Assembly (NCBI GenBank): GCA_902800905.1
Contig: CADCGC010000007.1
Span: 1-53,097 of the forward strand
Reading direction: 5' to 3'
DNA from: an uncultured Erysipelotrichaceae bacterium
GTDB lineage: Bacteria > Bacillota_I > Bacilli_A > RFN20 > CAG-826
DNA: 53,097 bases
Of this stretch, positions 24,252 to 32,911 are shown in pieces (the stretch's first letter is position 1; each line of letters begins with the position of its first letter). The position numbers were made by a program, and so were the translations under genes. The notes below the pieces were generated by a model. It made no database searches and was not told the DNA's origin. It was given only the letters and a program-made list of their open reading frames with translations.

Positions 24252-25256
24252 ATGATTGATTTACACTTGCATTTAGACGGCTCTCTTTCATTAGAGGACT
24301 TTAAATTTTTATCAGAATATAATCATGTTGAACTAGGAGATGATTTCCCTAAAAATGTATACGTTCCTGAAGGATGTACTAGTCTAGAAGAATACCTTAC
24401 TAGATTTGACCTACCATGTTCATTGCTTCAAAATGAGTTCTCTTTAGCGTATGCGACTAAGAGTTTAGTTAATAGACTATATGAAGCAGGATATGTTTAC
24501 GCTGAAATCAGATTCGCTCCTCAACTCCATACTTTGAAAGGAATGAGCCAAGAAGATGCGGTTATTTCTGCTCTTAGTGGGCTCAAGAGTGCTCTTAAGG
24601 ATAAAGAGAACTTTGACGCTAATTTGATTTTGTGCTGTATGAGACAAGCAGACTACGAAACAAATAGGGAAACGGTTAAATTGGCAGTAAAGTATAAAAA
24701 CGATAAGGTTTGTTGCGTCGATTTAGCGGGACCAGAAGCCTTCCATACAGGTGACTTCTATAAGGAATTATTTGATGAAGCTAAAGAAGGTGGAGCAAAT
24801 ATTATCATTCACGCCGGAGAAGCTTGCGGTAGTGAAGAAGTTATTAGAGCGATTGATTTATTACACGCAAAAAGAATTGGACATGGTGTCCATCTTGATC
24901 TCACTAGAGAGAATGTTAGAAAAGTGACAGAGAATAGAATTGCATTTGAATTTTGTCCTACAAGTAATCTTCAAACAACATCGCTTCCTAACTATGAAAC
25001 GGTACCTCTAAGTGACTTTTTGAAGAATGGTATTCTCGTTACAATTAACTCCGATAATATGACAGTTAGTAACACTGATGTATTGAAGGAATATCGTCAT
25101 TTATTCAAAGTATTTAAATTTGCAAAATATGAAGTAAGACATTTGTTGATGAATTCGTTAGACGCTGCATTTATCTCTCCTGAATTGAGATCAAAACTAG
25201 CGGTGGAAGTCGACAAAAAACTAGATAGCTTCTATCAAAAAGTAATTGAGTATTAA
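24252..25256 (+). CDS. add: Adenosine deaminase
   Basis: A 334-residue protein. The metal ligands are His5 and His7 (DLHLHLDG), His187 (IIHAGE, with catalytic Glu190) and Asp268 (INSDN). His211 lies in RIGHGVHL, and CPTSNLQT is the family signature near 235. It deaminates adenosine or deoxyadenosine to inosine in purine salvage and acts in the cytosol. DeoC elsewhere in the window uses the deoxyribose side of nucleoside breakdown. It is monocistronic, and its terminator is shared with the convergent lipoprotein gene. Confidence 0.93.
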   Translation: MIDLHLHLDGSLSLEDFKFLSEYNHVELGDDFPKNVYVPEGCTSLEEYLTRFDLPCSLLQNEFSLAYATKSLVNRLYEAGYVYAEIRFAPQLHTLKGMSQEDAVISALSGLKSALKDKENFDANLILCCMRQADYETNRETVKLAVKYKNDKVCCVDLAGPEAFHTGDFYKELFDEAKEGGANIIIHAGEACGSEEVIRAIDLLHAKRIGHGVHLDLTRENVRKVTENRIAFEFCPTSNLQTTSLPNYETVPLSDFLKNGILVTINSDNMTVSNTDVLKEYRHLFKVFKFAKYEVRHLLMNSLDAAFISPELRSKLAVEVDKKLDSFYQKVIEY

Positions 25257-25277
25257 AAAACTGGCATTGCCAGTTTT
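25257..25277. terminator. Bidirectional terminator between add and the thioredoxin-like lipoprotein gene
   Basis: AAAACTGGC, ATT loop, GCCAGTTTT: a perfect 9-bp stem with A and T tracts on either side. It overlaps the first base pair of the minus-strand stop codon. Confidence 0.9.
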
Positions 25278-26403
25278 ATTTTGTGTATTTGTCCAAGAAT
25301 AGATTTAAGATTGGACGATGTCTTTCAACTTGGGCGGAATTATCTGGATAACCCCATCTGCCGATTTCATCATTCTTAAGAGCAATTCCATCGAGAACAT
25401 ATTTTGTTCCTGTTCCTTCAAGGAATTTCATTTTGCTAACTCTATCAGCGGTGAAATATGAACTAACTATGTTGTTTGTTCCGCTTACAAGGGAATCGTT
25501 TAATATTACCGCCATATCATCAATTACATTTCCAATTCTATGTTGGAAGGTTGGAACAGCACCGGTACTAAATCCTAAATCAGGATTATTTTTTGTGCTT
25601 AATCCATATTGATCTTTGACACCTTGGTAGATTTCGTTTTTGCGATTATACTCAATTACATCCTCGCGAGCATTGTATTGTTCGTCAGATTCGCCTTCTG
25701 CCTTTTTAGGTTTACGACCTGGATGATATTCTTGGATATCAAAGATATATAATGGGTTTCTTGCGCTTTCTACATTCTTATTCCAATCATTTAGGATTGT
25801 TGAATTAACTGTATTACAGTCTCCACACTCACTTCTTGCGACATATAAATTAAAGTCTTTATTAGTGGATATATATGAATCAAGAGTGCTTCTTGCGACA
25901 TAATACATTTTTGGCAACACAGCGTTTTCAAAGAAGAACTTTTCAAATTCTTTACCTGTTGTATCGGTAAAAATGTCTTTTGATGCGCCTCTATAAATAG
26001 CTTGTCTAATGAGGCTTCCATTTGAGAAGAAGGCAACGCTTGGTGTTTCAACTCCAACAATATGGAGTCCATATTTGTTTCTTCCTTCTTTTTCAAATTC
26101 AGTGTAGTCAATATGCTTTATATCTAAATTATATCTATAGTTAAATTCAGCGAGAATTGGTTCAAATGATTTCCAACATGTACAACCCTCGTTTGAAAGA
26201 ACGAAAGCGAAAGATTGTTTAAAGTCGCCCTCAACTAAACTAGATATTTCATCGTAAGAGATTTCACTAACTCTTTCTGGCTTACTTTCATGGACCTTTC
26301 CAAAATGCAAAAACACTTTTCCAGAGCCTTCATTTTGAGTACAACTTACTGGCCCTAAAAGCAGTAGTGGAATTAGTGTGAATAATAGTAATTTTTTCTT
26401 CAT
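25276..26403 (-). CDS. Lipoprotein with two thioredoxin-like halves
   Basis: A 375-residue protein. Its signal peptide ends at Cys21 (GPVSC), giving a surface lipoprotein. The first half has Cys74-x-Cys76 (GCTCW) where thioredoxins have CxxC, with a cis-Pro candidate in ETPSVAFF near 121. The second half has Cys193-x2-Cys196 (ECGDC). Both lie after a beta-strand of the expected pattern. A CxC followed by a CxxC within one chain could pass electrons between the halves. An exported thiol oxidoreductase role is inferred; no known family is recalled. It is monocistronic. Confidence 0.6.
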   Translation of the reverse strand: MKKKLLLFTLIPLLLLGPVSCTQNEGSGKVFLHFGKVHESKPERVSEISYDEISSLVEGDFKQSFAFVLSNEGCTCWKSFEPILAEFNYRYNLDIKHIDYTEFEKEGRNKYGLHIVGVETPSVAFFSNGSLIRQAIYRGASKDIFTDTTGKEFEKFFFENAVLPKMYYVARSTLDSYISTNKDFNLYVARSECGDCNTVNSTILNDWNKNVESARNPLYIFDIQEYHPGRKPKKAEGESDEQYNAREDVIEYNRKNEIYQGVKDQYGLSTKNNPDLGFSTGAVPTFQHRIGNVIDDMAVILNDSLVSGTNNIVSSYFTADRVSKMKFLEGTGTKYVLDGIALKNDEIGRWGYPDNSAQVERHRPILNLFLDKYTK

Positions 26404-26659
26404 ATTTTTCTAACTATTTGTTTAAGTATAATTCTTAAGCGTTTTTCTGTCAAAAAAAGTGATAAAAAATACGCAAATTTTTATTTTGAAAAAAATTAGA
26501 TACAATCAAGAAAAAGTCAAAATTTTCAAACGTTGAAAAACCGATTTGAATTTTGATGCAAAAATTTTTGTTTGTTTTTTCTATGTTTTTTATATATATT
26601 TTTTCACGAAATATTGAATAAATATTCTCACTCGTTTTATGAAAGGTTAGGGATACATT
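26404..26659. other. AT-rich leader of the polyamine transporter operon
   Basis: No gene is supported here. Long A and T tracts surround an imperfect inverted repeat: TCAAAATTTTCAAACG at 26517-26532 faces CGATTTGAATTTTGA at 26542-26556. It could form an RNA stem of about 15 bp in the potA leader. A -10 cannot be picked with confidence among several AT-rich hexamers. AAAGGTTAGGG precedes the potA ATG. Confidence 0.35.
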
Positions 26660-28189
26660 ATGGCAGAAAAAGACTATATTATCTCACTTCAAGGTGTTAC
26701 AAAATCATTTGGCAATAACACAGTCGTCGATGATTTCAACCTTGATATTGCTAAGGGCGAATTCGTTACGTTCTTAGGGCCATCAGGTTGTGGCAAAACT
26801 ACAACGCTCCGTATGATCGCAGGCTTTGAGACTCCAACCAGCGGACAAATTTTATTAAATGGTGAGGATATCACCCGCATTCCTCCACACAAAAGACCAA
26901 TTAACACGGTCTTCCAACGTTATGCATTATTCCCACACTTAGATGTTTACGATAATGTCGCGTTTGGTTTAAAACTTAAAAAGATTCCTTATGAAAAGGT
27001 AAACAAAAAGGGTGAAACAGTTACTAAATATCGTCACTTCACACGTCAAGAAATTGATGAAAAAGTGATGAGAGCGTTAAAAATCATTGATTTAGAAGAT
27101 CTTGAAAATCGTGATATTTCCACTCTTTCAGGTGGACAACAACAACGTGTTGCCATTGCAAGAGCGATTGTTAACGAACCAGAAATTCTTCTTCTTGATG
27201 AACCATTAGGGGCATTAGACCTCAAAATGAGAAAAGAAATGCAACTCGAATTAAAGGATATGCATAAGAAGATTGGCATTACCTTTATTTATGTTACACA
27301 CGACCAAGAAGAAGCTTTAACAATGAGTGACACAATCGTTGTTATGAAAGATGGTGTTATCCAACAAGTTGGAAACCCAATTGATATTTATAACGAACCT
27401 GTTAACGCATTCGTTGCTAACTTCATTGGTGAAAGCAATATTTATAACGCTACAATGGTGGGAAAACTTAAAGTTAAATTCTTAAATCGTGTATTCGATT
27501 GTATTGACGACTTCCCACTTAATGAAAAAGTTGATGTTGTTGTCCGTCCAGAAGACGTTGAAATGACACCAGTTAAGGGTGAAGGTGATGATTCAAGACT
27601 CAAAGGCAAAATTGTCACCAAAATATTCAAAGGTATTCATTATGAATACGTATTAATGGTGGGCAAATCTGAAATCGTTGCCCAATCAACAAAAGATTAC
27701 GCACAAGATTCATTTGTTTATATCGATGTTGAACCAGAAAACATTCAAATCATGAAGAGAAGCTCAACTGAAAACGTTTATCCAGAAGCTTATCTTGATA
27801 AGAATAACAAACTCATTATTTCTGACGCCGAATTTGATGTTGATATCACTCAACTATTAAAAGGCAGCCATGTTGATGATGCGTTATACCTTATTGGCCC
27901 AGATGGCAAAAAATATGATTTAGATGACGCTGATGTCATCGCATCAATTGACTTTAATGATGTTCAAATTGTCGATGGTCATGATAATGGTAATGTTAAC
28001 GGAACAGTTGTTGAAACAATTTATAAAGGTGACCACTATGCAGTTTTGGTTAGAACTGCTGAAGAAGAAGATTATATTCTTGCAACTGACGATACTTGGA
28101 ATGAGGGAGACCTTGTTTCAGTTATCGTTGATCCAAGCAAAATTCGCTTGGTGTTGAAAGGTGACTTAAGTAAATATGAAGTCGAATGA
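26660..28189 (+). CDS. potA: Spermidine/putrescine ABC transporter ATP-binding protein
   Basis: A 509-residue protein. Walker A is GPSGCGKTT (near 38-46), the ABC signature [14 protein letters not shown] is near 157-170, and Walker [12 protein letters not shown] follows. After the nucleotide domain (about 1-250), a TOBE-type region follows from 265. The C-terminal half (380-509) contains a second similar strand-rich block. Typical PotA proteins have about 360-380 residues, so this one is extended, as in several Mollicutes. It energises polyamine import with PotB and PotC, encoded directly downstream. The C-terminal extension may give regulation by the substrate. Confidence 0.9.
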   Translation: MAEKDYIISLQGVTKSFGNNTVVDDFNLDIAKGEFVTFLGPSGCGKTTTLRMIAGFETPTSGQILLNGEDITRIPPHKRPINTVFQRYALFPHLDVYDNVAFGLKLKKIPYEKVNKKGETVTKYRHFTRQEIDEKVMRALKIIDLEDLENRDISTLSGGQQQRVAIARAIVNEPEILLLDEPLGALDLKMRKEMQLELKDMHKKIGITFIYVTHDQEEALTMSDTIVVMKDGVIQQVGNPIDIYNEPVNAFVANFIGESNIYNATMVGKLKVKFLNRVFDCIDDFPLNEKVDVVVRPEDVEMTPVKGEGDDSRLKGKIVTKIFKGIHYEYVLMVGKSEIVAQSTKDYAQDSFVYIDVEPENIQIMKRSSTENVYPEAYLDKNNKLIISDAEFDVDITQLLKGSHVDDALYLIGPDGKKYDLDDADVIASIDFNDVQIVDGHDNGNVNGTVVETIYKGDHYAVLVRTAEEEDYILATDDTWNEGDLVSVIVDPSKIRLVLKGDLSKYEVE

Positions 28190-29057
28190 GGCCGCGACAA
28201 AAACACCAAAGGCTGATAAAAAAGCAAAGGCCAAAAGATTCTTTGCTTTACAAAGAAAATATCTTTGTATTCCTTATATTATCTTCTTCATTTTGTTCAT
28301 CTTCGCACCTATTGTAATCATTTTATTCTATGCGTTTACATATGAAGTTGTTGATCCAGCAACTCACACTGCGCATTTCGAATTTAGCTGGCAACCACTC
28401 GTTAATTTCTTTACTGACCCAAGTAAGATTAACGTCTTGTTTGTCTCATTATTTATCGCAACTATTACAACATTAATTTGTTTAATTATTGGTTTCCCTC
28501 TTGCTTATTTCTTAGCGGACAAGAAAATTAATAAAAACGCAGTTCTTGTTACTTTGTTTGTTGCTCCAATGTGGATTAACTTCGTGTTAAGAACTGGTGC
28601 AACTAGAGACTTATTAACATGGTTTGGTATCAATGGTGGTACCCATCCATATTTAGCGACTATCATCGGTATGGTTCAAAACTACTTACCATTTGTCATT
28701 TTGCCTTTATACACAACAATGACAAAGCTTGATAAGTCTCAAATAGAGGCTGCTGGTGATTTGGGTGCAAACCCAGCACAAGTCATGTTTAAAAACATCA
28801 TTCCTCAAGCAATTCCAGGAATTGTTTCTGCTTGCTTGATGACATTTATGCCTACAATGTCAAGCTATGTCATTTCTGATGTCTTATCAGAAGGCAAGAT
28901 TACATTATTTGGCAATTACATCGAACTCGAATTCACTAATAAAGCATGGAACGATGGTTCATTTATGGCGTTTGTCATGTTGTTATTCATTGCTGTTACT
29001 ATGTTTATTTCTCAAAAATTCGGTAAAGACGATGAGAAGGAGGCAGGACAATGGTAA
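28176..29057 (+). CDS. potB: Spermidine/putrescine ABC transporter permease PotB
   Basis: A 293-residue protein whose start lies 14 bases inside potA. A Lys-rich N-terminus precedes about six transmembrane helices. The EAA loop that docks to the ATPase reads [20 protein letters not shown] (residues 192-211), as in PotB. It forms the membrane channel with PotC. It overlaps potC by 7 bases at its end, so the two are translated together. Confidence 0.9.
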   Translation: MKSNEAATKTPKADKKAKAKRFFALQRKYLCIPYIIFFILFIFAPIVIILFYAFTYEVVDPATHTAHFEFSWQPLVNFFTDPSKINVLFVSLFIATITTLICLIIGFPLAYFLADKKINKNAVLVTLFVAPMWINFVLRTGATRDLLTWFGINGGTHPYLATIIGMVQNYLPFVILPLYTTMTKLDKSQIEAAGDLGANPAQVMFKNIIPQAIPGIVSACLMTFMPTMSSYVISDVLSEGKITLFGNYIELEFTNKAWNDGSFMAFVMLLFIAVTMFISQKFGKDDEKEAGQW

Positions 29058-29887
29058 AGAAAATTATTGGTCGTTGTTACATCTACCTCATTCTTATCTT
29101 GATGTATCTTCCTGTTCTCGTTTTAATCGCTTTCTCTTTTACTGAAGCGACAAACGTTGGTGAATGGACAGGCTTCTCATTCAATTTATTCCCTCGCTTA
29201 TTCCAAAGTGAAGAAATAATGACTGCTCTTGCTAATACAGTAATTATTGCTATCACTTCTGCTTTAGCCGCTACTATTTTAGGTACATTAGGTGCTATTG
29301 GTGCCTTCTATTCTAAAAAAAGAGCGAGAGAAGCGATTGATTTAGCGACACAGATTCCTGTTGTTAACGCTGAAATCGTCGTTGCGTTCTCTTTAACAGT
29401 TATGTTTGTGTTTATTGGTAACATTATCAATGTCTATATGTTCTCTTTCTGGACATTACTTGTTGGTCATATTTGTTTATCAATTCCATTTGTTTACACA
29501 TCTGTTAAACCAAAATTACAACAAATGGATCCAAGTTTATATGAAGCTGCTTTGGATTTAGGTGCTTCTCCAAGTAAAGCTCTTGGCAAAGTTATTATTC
29601 CTGAAATTATGCCAGGTGTCTTCTCTGGATTCTTATTATCAATCACCTTATCTTTAGATGATTTCATTGTTACCGCCTTTACTCGTGGTAGTGGACTTCT
29701 TTCAGGAGAAAAGAAGATTGAAACATTATCAACATTAATTCAAGCAAAAATTAAGAAAGGACCAATCCCACCAGAAATGAGAGCGTTAACAACAATCTTA
29801 TTTGTTGTCGTTATTCTTGCGGTTATTGGTGTCTCTATTTATAAAAATCGTCAAGACAAAAAAGAAAAAACAAGGAGGGCCTTCTAA
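29051..29887 (+). CDS. potC: Spermidine/putrescine ABC transporter permease PotC
   Basis: A 278-residue protein with six predicted transmembrane helices. Its EAA loop is EAALDLGASPSKALGKVIIP (residues 163-182), and LSLDDFIVTAF after it is typical for PotC. It pairs with PotB in the polyamine importer. The start overlaps potB, and the stop is fused to the potD start (TAATG), giving tight coupling of all four subunits. AGGAGGG just before potD serves that gene. Confidence 0.9.
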   Translation: MVKKIIGRCYIYLILILMYLPVLVLIAFSFTEATNVGEWTGFSFNLFPRLFQSEEIMTALANTVIIAITSALAATILGTLGAIGAFYSKKRAREAIDLATQIPVVNAEIVVAFSLTVMFVFIGNIINVYMFSFWTLLVGHICLSIPFVYTSVKPKLQQMDPSLYEAALDLGASPSKALGKVIIPEIMPGVFSGFLLSITLSLDDFIVTAFTRGSGLLSGEKKIETLSTLIQAKIKKGPIPPEMRALTTILFVVVILAVIGVSIYKNRQDKKEKTRRAF

Positions 29888-31770
29888 TGAATAAGAAAAT
29901 GAAATGGTTAGCAGTTGCTCCTCTTATCTTTGCGGCTTCTAGTGGCTTAACTAGTTGCTCTGATGCTTCTGGATATCTTCTTTTAAGAGTTATTAACAGT
30001 GAAGATTACATTTATCTTCAAGAAGATGAATCTGAACCAGAAGATATGGTGGTTCAATTCGAAAAGAGTGAGGCTGTTCAAAATTATTTAGATGAATTAG
30101 CCACTCAAGAAGGAAAACACTATAAAGGTGTTAAGGTCATTTATGATACTAGTGACACTAATGAAACTCTATATAGCGAACTTCAAACAGGAAAATCTCA
30201 TTATGATTTAATGAACGTTTCCGATTATATGGCGCAAAAGATTGTCTCTGGAAAGATGGCGATTCCTTTATATCAAAACGGAAACACAATTCCTAAATAT
30301 GAAACTTATGCTAGTGCAAGTGTTAAAGGCATTTTAGACGCAATTAAGGCTCCTCAATATGATAAACCAGATATCGTTCTAGCTGATTACGCAGTGGGAT
30401 ATATGTGGGGAACTCTCGGGCTTCTTTTCAATCCTGATTATCCTGGATTTAGCGGTCTTGAATTCGATGAGATTATTAATGACATGCAAAGTGTTGAAGC
30501 GTTATGGAATTCTAAATATAAGGGTACCATCTCTGTTAAAAACTCAATGCGTGATACTTATGCTTTAGGTGTCTTATATACATATAAAGATGAATTTGCT
30601 GAAATCAAAACCAAATATGAAAACGGCACAATGACTTTACAACAATATAAAGATGCATTCTCTGATATCTTTAATAGATGTGATGAAAAATCTGTTAGTG
30701 AAGTTAAATTATCTTTGGATGCTTTAAAGGAGAATGTCTTTGGTCTTGAAGTCGATAGTGGTAAACAAGATATTATCACTAAGAAAATTGGCATCAACTT
30801 CGCTTGGAGTGGTGATGCGGTTTATTCGATGGATCAAGGTGAAGACTTAACTCAAGTTAGTGAAGAAGTTGAACTTTATTATTCTGTCCCAGAATTAGGT
30901 TCTAACGTTTGGATGGATGTTTGGGTGATGCCTGATTGTGATCGCTCAGAAGAACAATATAAGTTAGCTCATATGTTCTTAGATTTCCTTTCTGACCCAG
31001 TTAACGCTGCTCAAAACATGAATTACACTGGATACACTTCATTTGTCGCTGGCGATTCAATTCTTGAATTAGTTCGTGACTGGTATGACTATAGAACTGG
31101 TGAAATCTACGTTGATGAAGAATTCCAAGTCTATTCTTATGATGCGGTGAGTGGTGATATCGCTGCGATTGATTATTCTGACTTCTCTAGAGATAACAAT
31201 GATAGAGATAATGAACTACTCTATTATTCCGAAGAAGAATTAGAAGATGTTCCAACTACAGTTGATGATTTATTACCGGTTATGGTTGAAGAAGAAGACG
31301 AAGAAGGGAATATCGTTGAAGTTCATAAGACTTATGGCATGCTCTCAAATGTCACTGAAATGGTGGCGGCTGGAGAATTAGAAGCCGTTGATCTTAGATA
31401 TTTCTTTAAAGATACTATTGAAGAATATGATCTTGACGCTGACGCTATCTTCTATAGCGATTGTTATCTTCCATTCACATATGAAGACGAAGAAGGTGTT
31501 GAGCATCAAAACATTTCTGTTGGTAGACAATTCTTCTGCCAATATCCTAATGAAGAGACATTAAATCGTTGCGCTGTAATGAAAGATTATGGCGATAACA
31601 ATAAATATGTCATGAAAATGTGGGAGAATTTCAAGAGTAACAATCTTCCTACTTGGGCAACAGTACTATTTATAGTAATTATTGCTGGAGCGGTTGCTTT
31701 AATATCATATTTCGTCATTAATTCTCTTATGAAAAAATCAACAAGAAAAAAGAGAATTGAAAATAATTAA
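29887..31770 (+). CDS. potD: Polyamine-binding lipoprotein PotD, extended and with a C-terminal membrane helix
   Basis: A 627-residue protein. The N-terminal signal peptide ends in LTSC (Cys24). The middle resembles PotD solute-binding proteins (YDLMNVSDYMAQKIV, VGYMWGTLGLLFNP, then the WMDVWVMP hinge). Residues 395-590 form an acidic extension not found in the usual 350-residue PotD. A hydrophobic helix near 597-617 (VLFIVIIAGAVALISYFVI) with a basic tail follows. The protein is therefore held at both ends, by lipid at the N-terminus and by a helix at the C-terminus. The double anchoring resembles the larger, fused substrate subunits of Mollicutes. Substrate specificity is inferred from the operon. 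Confidence 0.82.
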   Translation: MNKKMKWLAVAPLIFAASSGLTSCSDASGYLLLRVINSEDYIYLQEDESEPEDMVVQFEKSEAVQNYLDELATQEGKHYKGVKVIYDTSDTNETLYSELQTGKSHYDLMNVSDYMAQKIVSGKMAIPLYQNGNTIPKYETYASASVKGILDAIKAPQYDKPDIVLADYAVGYMWGTLGLLFNPDYPGFSGLEFDEIINDMQSVEALWNSKYKGTISVKNSMRDTYALGVLYTYKDEFAEIKTKYENGTMTLQQYKDAFSDIFNRCDEKSVSEVKLSLDALKENVFGLEVDSGKQDIITKKIGINFAWSGDAVYSMDQGEDLTQVSEEVELYYSVPELGSNVWMDVWVMPDCDRSEEQYKLAHMFLDFLSDPVNAAQNMNYTGYTSFVAGDSILELVRDWYDYRTGEIYVDEEFQVYSYDAVSGDIAAIDYSDFSRDNNDRDNELLYYSEEELEDVPTTVDDLLPVMVEEEDEEGNIVEVHKTYGMLSNVTEMVAAGELEAVDLRYFFKDTIEEYDLDADAIFYSDCYLPFTYEDEEGVEHQNISVGRQFFCQYPNEETLNRCAVMKDYGDNNKYVMKMWENFKSNNLPTWATVLFIVIIAGAVALISYFVINSLMKKSTRKKRIENN

Positions 31771-31778
31771 ATCTTTTC

Positions 31779-31807
31779 TTGATAGAAAAAGTCTGCAGTG
31801 ATACAAT
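31779..31807 (+). promoter_or_regulatory. Promoter of the Cys-Arg-Pro tRNA cluster
   Basis: TTGATA, exactly 17 bases, TACAAT. The first tRNA begins 18 bases after the -10, a normal distance for a processed tRNA transcript. Confidence 0.8.
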
Positions 31808-31825
31808 ACATAACGCTGCAGATAT

Positions 31826-31900
31826 GGTTCCATAGCCAAGTTGGTAAGGCAGTTGACTGCAACTCAATAATCGATGGTTCAAGTCCGTCTGGAACCTCCA
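31826..31900 (+). tRNA. tRNA-Cys (GCA)
   Basis: Acceptor GGTTCCA/TGGAACC, anticodon stem GTTGA/TCAAT with loop CTGCAAC (anticodon GCA), T arm GATGG-TTCAAGT-CCGTC, discriminator T and an encoded CCA. Confidence 0.93.
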
Positions 31901-31915
31901 ATTCTATCTAGAATT

Positions 31916-31945
31916 GTCGGGTTGAAGATTAATCATCAATCCGAC
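31916..31945 (+). other. Stem-loop between tRNA-Cys and tRNA-Arg
   Basis: GTCGGGTTGA pairs with TCAATCCGAC (10 bp, one G-T) around a 10-base AT-rich loop in the tRNA spacer. It has no T tract, so it is not a terminator. It may steer processing of the tri-tRNA precursor. Confidence 0.5.
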
Positions 31946-31950
31946 TGCAT

Positions 31951-32027
31951 GCGCTAGTAGCTCAGTTGGATAGAGTATCACACTACGAATGTGAGGGTCA
32001 CGTGTTCGAATCATGTCTAGCGCGCCA
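31951..32027 (+). tRNA. tRNA-Arg (ACG)
   Basis: Acceptor GCGCTAG/CTAGCGC, anticodon stem TCACA/TGTGA with loop CTACGAA (anticodon ACG, normally edited to ICG by TadA), T arm ACGTG-TTCGAAT-CATGT, and an encoded CCA. Confidence 0.94.
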
Positions 32028-32032
32028 AAAAC

Positions 32033-32109
32033 CGGGACGTAGCGTAGCTTGGTATCGCGTCTGCTTTGGGAGCAGAAGGGCGCAGGTTCAAATCCTGTCG
32101 TCCCGACCA
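32033..32109 (+). tRNA. tRNA-Pro (TGG)
   Basis: Acceptor CGGGACG/CGTCCCG, anticodon stem TCTGC/GCAGA with loop TTTGGGA (anticodon TGG), and an encoded CCA. It starts five bases after tRNA-Arg. Part of its 3' half (32072-32087) reappears inverted just beyond the terminator. Confidence 0.94.
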
Positions 32110-32122
32110 GGATTTAAAGAAT

Positions 32123-32152
32123 ATAGTCTTTCTTAGGAAAGGCTATTTTTTT
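32123..32152 (+). terminator. Terminator of the tRNA cluster
   Basis: ATAGTCTTTC and GAAAGGCTAT pair over 10 bp (one T-G) around TTAG, followed by six T. Confidence 0.9.
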
Positions 32153-32194
32153 ACCTGCGCCTTTCTGCAAAATAGACCTTTGAACCTAGTTCTT

Positions 32195-32260
32195 TTATTC
32201 TTTTTTGTTAAGAAAAGCAATCATTTCATCTTCGTGTAGTAGGCCTTTGTTGACAGGCAT
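32195..32260 (-). CDS. 21-residue small protein with a strong ribosome site
   Basis: On the minus strand AAAGGAGG stands 9 bases before an ATG that opens 21 codons (starts MPVNKGLLHEDEM, ends NKKE) and closes with TAA. The helical, charged composition (about five Lys, four Glu/Asp) suits a small cytosolic peptide. Upstream, a TATACC hexamer and an AT-rich stretch behind a terminator could be its promoter. No family is recognised. The ribosome site and its isolation between terminators make chance less likely, but the call is tentative. Confidence 0.45.
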   Translation of the reverse strand: MPVNKGLLHEDEMIAFLNKKE

Positions 32261-32298
32261 AATAAATGTCCTCCTTTATGATTCCTATGATGGTATAG

Positions 32299-32334
32299 AA
32301 AAACCCTCTCACTTTAATAAGAGGGCGATTTTTT
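32299..32334. terminator. Bidirectional terminator after the minus-strand membrane protein gene
   Basis: CCCTCT and AGAGGG pair around a 10-base loop. A five-A run precedes it (T on the minus strand), and CGATTTTTT follows on the plus strand. It ends the transcript of the gene at 32390 and isolates the 21-codon gene. Confidence 0.8.
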
Positions 32335-32389
32335 GATTTTCTTATTTTTTTCTTAAAAGTATTTGTTATTAACTATGTTAATAAAAATT

Positions 32390-32911
32390 TTATGAATTCT
32401 GTTCGTCTTCTGGCTTTTGCTCTTCAACTGTTTCAGCCTCAACTACTTCTGCTTCGACAGCTTTCTCTTTCTCTTCTTTCGCTAATTTCTCTTCTTCGAT
32501 AGCCTGTAAAAGTAGTGGGATTGGTCGATAGTAGTGATACACGCCTTGGAAGGCATAAGCACAAGCGATATAGAAGAAAGCGATTGGCACTCCGATTTGA
32601 TAATACTCATATGGTCTAGCGACTACAAATCCCGCAATGTCGAATGAATATAAATAGACCGCGAGTGGGAGCATGATGATTTTATCTAAGATATCGTTAT
32701 TTGCTTTCTTTTTTGGGCTTAATAAAGTCCAAAGGAAATCGACAACTAACCAAGTAGCGCCAACCATAGTGACGATTTTAAAGATTAATTGAAAACGATC
32801 GCTTAAAACGATTACTTTAAGAAGCTCAAGGATTCCTAAAACAAGGAATGTGATGGAGAAGAATAATAGTTCTCCTGAGTAAATCAATTTATTTTTCTTT
32901 TCAATTGTCAT
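32390..32911 (-). CDS. Four-helix membrane protein with acidic C-terminal tail
   Basis: A 173-residue protein. Hydrophobic segments lie near 10-32, 42-65, 78-98 and 104-122. The last 35 residues are almost entirely Glu, Lys, Ala and Val (EEEKLAKEEKEKAVEAEVVE) and should form a cytosolic charged helix. The family is not recognised. Its ATG overlaps the TAA of the aldo/keto reductase by one base, so the two are co-transcribed. Confidence 0.7.
   Translation of the reverse strand: MTIEKKNKLIYSGELLFFSITFLVLGILELLKVIVLSDRFQLIFKIVTMVGATWLVVDFLWTLLSPKKKANNDILDKIIMLPLAVYLYSFDIAGFVVARPYEYYQIGVPIAFFYIACAYAFQGVYHYYRPIPLLLQAIEEEKLAKEEKEKAVEAEVVEAETVEEQKPEDEQNS

Noticed and set aside
27924..28157. Plus-strand reading frame inside the potA 3' half
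   Set aside because: It overlaps the clearly coding PotA frame and is Met/Leu-rich with no ribosome site: a shadow.
28176..28189. potA-potB fusion by frameshift
   Set aside because: The overlap is a normal 14-base gene overlap with a separate start and ribosome site; both products have complete domains.
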